NCBI GenBank assembly: GCA_021817645.1
Contig: JAKAGH010000128.1
Coordinates: forward strand, 1 to 8,281
Source: Deltaproteobacteria bacterium
GTDB lineage: Bacteria; Desulfobacterota; Desulfobaccia; Desulfobaccales; 0-14-0-80-60-11
Direction of reading: 5' to 3'
Length of the DNA: 8,281 bases
Made by a program: the position numbers and the translations under genes. Under the pieces are notes generated by a model. It saw only the letters and a program-made list of their open reading frames with translations, searched no databases and was not told the origin of the DNA. This document shows positions 4,385 through 8,281 of the stretch, piece by piece (the stretch's first letter is position 1; the number at the start of each line of letters is the position of its first letter).

Positions 4385-6247
4385 ATGTCTACCTTTTCCC
4401 TGTGGCAGTGGGGGGGCGGTATTAAAGGGACAGGCTTGAAGGTATTGAGATTTTTCATGATGTTGTGCTTGATCCTGGCACTGCAGGCGCAGTCTGGCAG
4501 TTGCCAGAGGGACGCAGTCGCAGACAAGCCGCTGACCCCCCAGGAGAAGTGGGTCTTGGAGCAGGTAAAGCAAGGCAGTGATGCGGATTTAAAAGCAAAG
4601 TTCGGACCGGACCCCGGAATGCTCAGATTGAGCGCCGGCTTTCTCACCAAGTTGCTGGTCAAGGGATTCGACAGCAGCAGCTGCCCCCAGTATCAAGGCA
4701 TCCAAATTAGCCATGCCGTCATTGATGAGCCTTTGGACTTAAGAAATGCAGAAATAAATTATTATACCCGTCTTTCCCAATGCTTATTTAAGCAGGAGGT
4801 TAATTGCCAAAACACTTACTTTAAGAAGCCATTAGACCTGAGCGGCTCCCGATTTTATGCCCCGGTGAGTTTTGAAGAAATGAAGGTCGATGGAGATGTC
4901 AATTACAATGATGCCATTTTTGAAAAAGAGGTGGAATGGACTGCCGCTACTATCGGCGGAAAATTCTATGCTAAAAGGGCGGAATTTTGCAGTAAGGACA
5001 AAGACGCCATCTTTAATGGCATGAAGGTGAATTATACCATCTACCTGACAGAAGCGAAATTTCATGGTCCGGTGAACTTCGTGGTGGCCGCCACCGGCAG
5101 ACATCTCATGGCAGACAAGGCCAAGTTTTTAAATCCCAAAGGACTGGCCAATTTTAAAAGCATTAAAGTAGGGTGGGGTCTTAACCTCAATAAGTCTGAA
5201 TTTCATGGACCCGTAAGTTTTCTTTCAGCCGAGGTCAATGAAGAGTTTCGGGTCCAAGAGACGAAATTATTAAATAATAAGAGAGTTAACTTTTCTAACC
5301 TAAAGGTAGGACAAAAATTCTTCTTTGAACCCGAGGCCATTCGTGGCGATGTTAATCTGTCTTATGGGAATTATTACGATCTGGAAATAGGCGTATCAAA
5401 AGATGACAAAGGTAATTGCAAAAAGATAACTGACATTTCGGCGATAAATCTCGAGGGAGCCGTCATCCAGCGTAACCTCACACTGAACTGTGTGAATCTG
5501 TCTCAGCTAGATGCCAGTTATCTTCAGGTAAAAGGCCGGGCTTATTTTAATCAGGTGGCGATCAAAAGCTCGGCTGATTTCAGCAATAGCGCCTTGCAAA
5601 ATCTGCTCTTCGAAAAGGTTAAGTGGCCGGAGATAGATAAAAAAACCAAGGTCCGGAAAGTGGATTTAGGAGAGCTGACTTACAACCGGATCAGTTTTGA
5701 TAAACCTGACAACAAGGATTATCAACAGGAGGATTTTGAAAAAATTAAGGATTTTGTGGATGCCAGTCCTTTTAATACCCAAAGCTATATCCAGGTGGAA
5801 TCCTTCTTCAAGCGCATCGGCAAGGAAGCCTGGGCCAACCAGATTTTTATGCACATGCATAACCGGGAATTGGCGGAAACGAAGCACTGGTGGGACCCAA
5901 GCAGATGGCTGGAGTGGTTTTTCTGGGGGGTGCTGGCAGGTTATGGCCGGGCCCCTTTCCGGGTCTTCTTTGTCAGCCTGGTCTTGATCATTATTGGCGC
6001 CTATCTGTACGATCCTTTATATTTGAAGCAAGGAAAATTTGCCACCAATGGAAAAATTTCCAGATCAATTATTATCAGGATTCTTCTCAGTTTGGATCGG
6101 TTTCTACCGGTGGAGCTGGGTCTGGGGAAAAATTGGGACCACGAGTCCAGGAATTTTCTTATCTGGTTCTTCTTCTATCTGGAAATGATCCTCGGCTGGA
6201 TCTTGATTCCTATTGCCTTGGCCAGTATTTATTCGCAGCTCAAATGA
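4385..6247 (+). CDS. Pentapeptide-repeat-like protein with C-terminal membrane module
   Basis: This 620-residue protein of unknown function is built in three parts. Residues about 18-38 are a signal sequence or first membrane helix (FFMMLCLILALQA). Residues about 105-440 contain irregular repeats with alternating hydrophobics, such as AKFHGPVNF (224-232), SEFHGPVSF (271-279) and SRFYAPVSF (155-163). These are typical of degenerate pentapeptide repeats and probably form a right-handed beta-helix outside the inner membrane. Residues about 466-500 are helical (SYIQVESFFKRIGKEAWANQ). The C-terminus carries membrane helices at about 508-542 and 588-616 around WFFWGVLAGYGRAPFR, a module seen after pentapeptide repeats in other membrane proteins. 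An upstream in-frame ATG (4376) touches GGAGG (4371-4375), while ATG 4385 has nine bases of spacing, so I chose 4385. It converges on the SulP gene. Confidence 0.75.
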   Translation: MSTFSLWQWGGGIKGTGLKVLRFFMMLCLILALQAQSGSCQRDAVADKPLTPQEKWVLEQVKQGSDADLKAKFGPDPGMLRLSAGFLTKLLVKGFDSSSCPQYQGIQISHAVIDEPLDLRNAEINYYTRLSQCLFKQEVNCQNTYFKKPLDLSGSRFYAPVSFEEMKVDGDVNYNDAIFEKEVEWTAATIGGKFYAKRAEFCSKDKDAIFNGMKVNYTIYLTEAKFHGPVNFVVAATGRHLMADKAKFLNPKGLANFKSIKVGWGLNLNKSEFHGPVSFLSAEVNEEFRVQETKLLNNKRVNFSNLKVGQKFFFEPEAIRGDVNLSYGNYYDLEIGVSKDDKGNCKKITDISAINLEGAVIQRNLTLNCVNLSQLDASYLQVKGRAYFNQVAIKSSADFSNSALQNLLFEKVKWPEIDKKTKVRKVDLGELTYNRISFDKPDNKDYQQEDFEKIKDFVDASPFNTQSYIQVESFFKRIGKEAWANQIFMHMHNRELAETKHWWDPSRWLEWFFWGVLAGYGRAPFRVFFVSLVLIIIGAYLYDPLYLKQGKFATNGKISRSIIIRILLSLDRFLPVELGLGKNWDHESRNFLIWFFFYLEMILGWILIPIALASIYSQLK

Positions 6248-6303
6248 AAACAAAAGCCGGGAACTGGATTAGCACCATTTTTTCTAGTGTCAGCCTGACT
6301 CGG

Positions 6304-8229
6304 TCAGCAATCTTCTTCTTCCGCGGCCTTTGTGGCCTCTTTTGCCTTGGCTTTTGCTTCCGCCTCTGCTGTTTCCGCCACTTCTGCTTCTGCCACTTCT
6401 GCCACTACTTCTGCCACTGTTTCCGCCATTCCTGCGTTTGCTCGCGGCAATTCCGGCATCACTGACTCTGCTGCGACCGTAGCTCTCCTTTCTTCCTCTA
6501 ACAGCCTCTTACCAATATCCTGCAGGGCTTCAGAGAGGGAGAGATAAAGGTTGAGGCCCTCCCGTTTGGTCAGGCGGGTGTTGAGCAGCATTCTGCGGAA
6601 ATGTCCCTTGGCGGCGCAAATGCCCAAGACAATGTTTCGTCTTCTCAGAAATTGGTAAAGCTCATCCAACATCTCTGCGGCATTAACATCCATATCGACG
6701 ATGGCTTCGGCATTAATGACAAAGTAGGTCACCGGGGCGGTGGCGGTGGCGGTCTCGATTACCTCCTGAACGCGGTTGTTGAAATAGGCGGCGTTAAAAA
6801 AGAACAGCGGCCCCCCAAACCGGTAGATCAGTAATCCCGGGATCGTCGGGGGCCGGGTGACGACTTCATGAGGCCGGGCCAGCCGGTGCAGCACCAGGAT
6901 AATGGCGAAGGCCACCGACACCAGGATCCCGGTCATCAGACCGCTGATGAGAACCGCAAAGGTGGTAGCCAGACTGACCACCCCGGAAGCCGGCCGGGTC
7001 CGGAATATTCTCCACACTCCTGTTAAGTTTATCAGGCGGAAGCCCGCGGCGATGATGATCGCGGCCAGGGCCGCCACCGGGATGTTCTGGAGAATATTGG
7101 TGAAACGGAGCAAAAACAAGCCGAGCAGGACAGTAGCTATGAGTCCGGCAAGTTGAGTGCGGCCGCCGTACATCTCATTAACCGCGGTGCGCGAGTGGCT
7201 GGAGCCCACGGTAAACCCATGGAAAAGGCCGGTCCCCACATTGGCCAGCCCCAGAGCGATCATCTCTTGATTATGGTCCAACCGGTAACCGCCGCGCATG
7301 GCGAAAGCCCGGGCCGTGATGGTGGTGTCGACATAAGAGACCAGGGCCACGCCTGTGGCAATGGGCAAGAGGTCCAGGACATCGGTGAATTTGATGGGCG
7401 GCAGTTCCAGTGACGGCAATCCCGCGGGAACCAAGCCAATCAGACTGACTCCGCCTGCCCCCAGGTGCCACCAGTTCACCGCCAGGGTGGCCAATGCCAC
7501 CACCACCAAGGCCTCAGGGATTATCGGCACGAAGTAAAACACGACCAAACCCAAAAGACAGCCCACGCCGATGGTCAGGGTGAGTCGATGAAATTCGTGA
7601 ATCTTCGTATAAAATTCCCAGACCCGGGGAAAGAAATCGCTGTGTGCGAGTTCCAGGCCACAAATCTTGTCGGCCTGGGCCATGATGATGATCAGGGCCA
7701 TACCGTTAAGAAAGCCAATGATCACGGATTTCGGGAGGAAGTCGGCAATGAACCCGACCCGAAGCAGCCCCCCGGTCACCTGGATGGCTCCCACCATGAC
7801 GGCTTCCAGCGCGGCCAGAGCCGCGAAGCGGACCGGATCTCCACCCGCGGCCACCCCGGCCACGGAGGTCGCCACCAGGATGGCCACCGCCGCTTCGGCA
7901 TCGATGATCAGTTGACGGGATGTGCCGAAGAAGGCATAGACCCCCATGGCCAACAGGGAGGCGTAAAGGCCGTTGACGGCATGGAGGCCGGCTAATTGGC
8001 CGTAAGCCAGGGCCGCGGGGATGGTAACTGCAAAAATGATCAGGCCGGCCAGCAGATCTCCCGGCAGCCAGGAAAGCTTATAGGTCCGCAGCAGATCCAG
8101 CCTGAGTATGGCGGTAGTGGTCTCCGGCGCGCTCAGTTCCGTTTGGCCCGTTTCACTCTTTTTCACTCTCATTTCTGCCATTTCTCCACTTGAACTCCGC
8201 GGCTTTATTTCGTCAAAAAATATAAGCAT
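6304..8229 (-). CDS. SulP/SLC26-family anion transporter with STAS domain
   Basis: This 641-residue inner-membrane transporter belongs to the SulP (SLC26) family, whose members move sulfate, bicarbonate or other anions. Residues about 53-450 hold the transport domain. LPGDLLAGLIIFAVTIPAALAY (55-76) is the family signature, then FFGTSRQLIIDAEAAVAIL (100-118), SYVDTTITARAFA (298-310) and the second core repeat around GFTVGSSHSRTAVN (338-351). Residues about 465-570 are the cytoplasmic STAS domain, including AIVDMDVNAAEMLDEL (509-524). The remaining tail, about 598-641, is low-complexity Ala/Glu/Lys. No carbonic anhydrase or sulfate-assimilation gene is adjacent, so the substrate stays open. The start is uncertain. 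ATG 8229 has no ribosome site and lies at a possible transcription start, whereas ATG 8172 has GGAG 11 bases before it and ATG 8181 has it 2 bases before. Fifty-six bases separate its end from the converging gene. Confidence 0.93.
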   Translation of the reverse strand: MLIFFDEIKPRSSSGEMAEMRVKKSETGQTELSAPETTTAILRLDLLRTYKLSWLPGDLLAGLIIFAVTIPAALAYGQLAGLHAVNGLYASLLAMGVYAFFGTSRQLIIDAEAAVAILVATSVAGVAAGGDPVRFAALAALEAVMVGAIQVTGGLLRVGFIADFLPKSVIIGFLNGMALIIIMAQADKICGLELAHSDFFPRVWEFYTKIHEFHRLTLTIGVGCLLGLVVFYFVPIIPEALVVVALATLAVNWWHLGAGGVSLIGLVPAGLPSLELPPIKFTDVLDLLPIATGVALVSYVDTTITARAFAMRGGYRLDHNQEMIALGLANVGTGLFHGFTVGSSHSRTAVNEMYGGRTQLAGLIATVLLGLFLLRFTNILQNIPVAALAAIIIAAGFRLINLTGVWRIFRTRPASGVVSLATTFAVLISGLMTGILVSVAFAIILVLHRLARPHEVVTRPPTIPGLLIYRFGGPLFFFNAAYFNNRVQEVIETATATAPVTYFVINAEAIVDMDVNAAEMLDELYQFLRRRNIVLGICAAKGHFRRMLLNTRLTKREGLNLYLSLSEALQDIGKRLLEEERRATVAAESVMPELPRANAGMAETVAEVVAEVAEAEVAETAEAEAKAKAKEATKAAEEEDC

Positions 8230-8241
8230 TGTGTTGCGGAA

Positions 8242-8270
8242 TATCTAAAAAATTTCGTTACTAATCACAA
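8242..8270 (-). promoter_or_regulatory. Possible promoter of the SulP gene
   Basis: Read on the minus strand, TTGTGA (8270-8265) and TAGATA (8247-8242) are 17 bases apart. Both boxes are weak. Transcription would start near 8235, which would favour the internal ATGs (8181 or 8172) over ATG 8229. Confidence 0.3.
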
Positions 8271-8281
8271 TTTCCCCAATT

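Noticed and set aside
6248..6303. Bidirectional terminator between the converging genes
   Set aside because: I looked for a stem with a T run; only a weak GTCAG/CTGAC element with a one-base loop is seen and no suitable T run follows.
5890..6465. Plus-strand reading frame of 191 codons with a Cys/His/Phe-rich end
   Set aside because: The first part is out of frame with the pentapeptide-repeat-like gene, and the Cys/His/Phe pattern is only the reverse reading of the Ala/Glu tail of the SulP gene.

Overview
The window looks like a junction between accessory and core chromosome in a Gram-negative, mid-GC bacterium. The gene types (an MCP remnant, a GT87 membrane glycosyltransferase, a SulP permease, a tRNA-Arg(ACG) fragment with encoded CCA) would suit Desulfobacterota or a related group. 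That placement is an impression, not a result.

Left part (1-2420), probably accessory. A PhnF-like GntR/HutC regulator runs off the left edge on the minus strand. A strong inverted-repeat operator sits just upstream of it. Next come a short remnant of a methyl-accepting chemotaxis protein, an unrecognised small membrane/helical protein (695-1108) and a 312-residue protein (1221-2159) with Spo11/topoisomerase VI A features. These features are a TVRQIFY motif like the catalytic-tyrosine motif, plus TOPRIM motifs CEKDA and GDFDPSG. It resembles the stand-alone 'mini-A' proteins of mobile elements. It is followed by short direct and inverted repeats and then by the 3' part of a tRNA-Arg(ACG) gene without its 5' half (2421-2468). 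A 3' tRNA fragment facing this way is what the far end of a tRNA-integrated island leaves behind. The island should therefore lie to the left, with an intact tRNA-Arg beyond the window.

Right part (2470-8281), probably resident chromosome. A GC-rich GT87-family membrane glycosyltransferase on the minus strand (2533-3741) is followed by a 410-base stretch holding a REPIN-like double-hairpin repeat (about 3871-3992) and a perfect 13-bp hairpin terminator (4053-4084). A 41-residue exported or membrane peptide gene (4152-4277, minus) is divergent from a 620-residue pentapeptide-repeat-like membrane protein (4385-6247, plus). The latter converges on a SulP/SLC26 anion transporter with a STAS domain and an unusual Ala/Glu-rich tail (6304-8229, minus).

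No operon joins the right-hand genes; they are mostly single units in alternating orientation. The most unusual content is the mini-A-like gene with its repeat-rich tRNA boundary.
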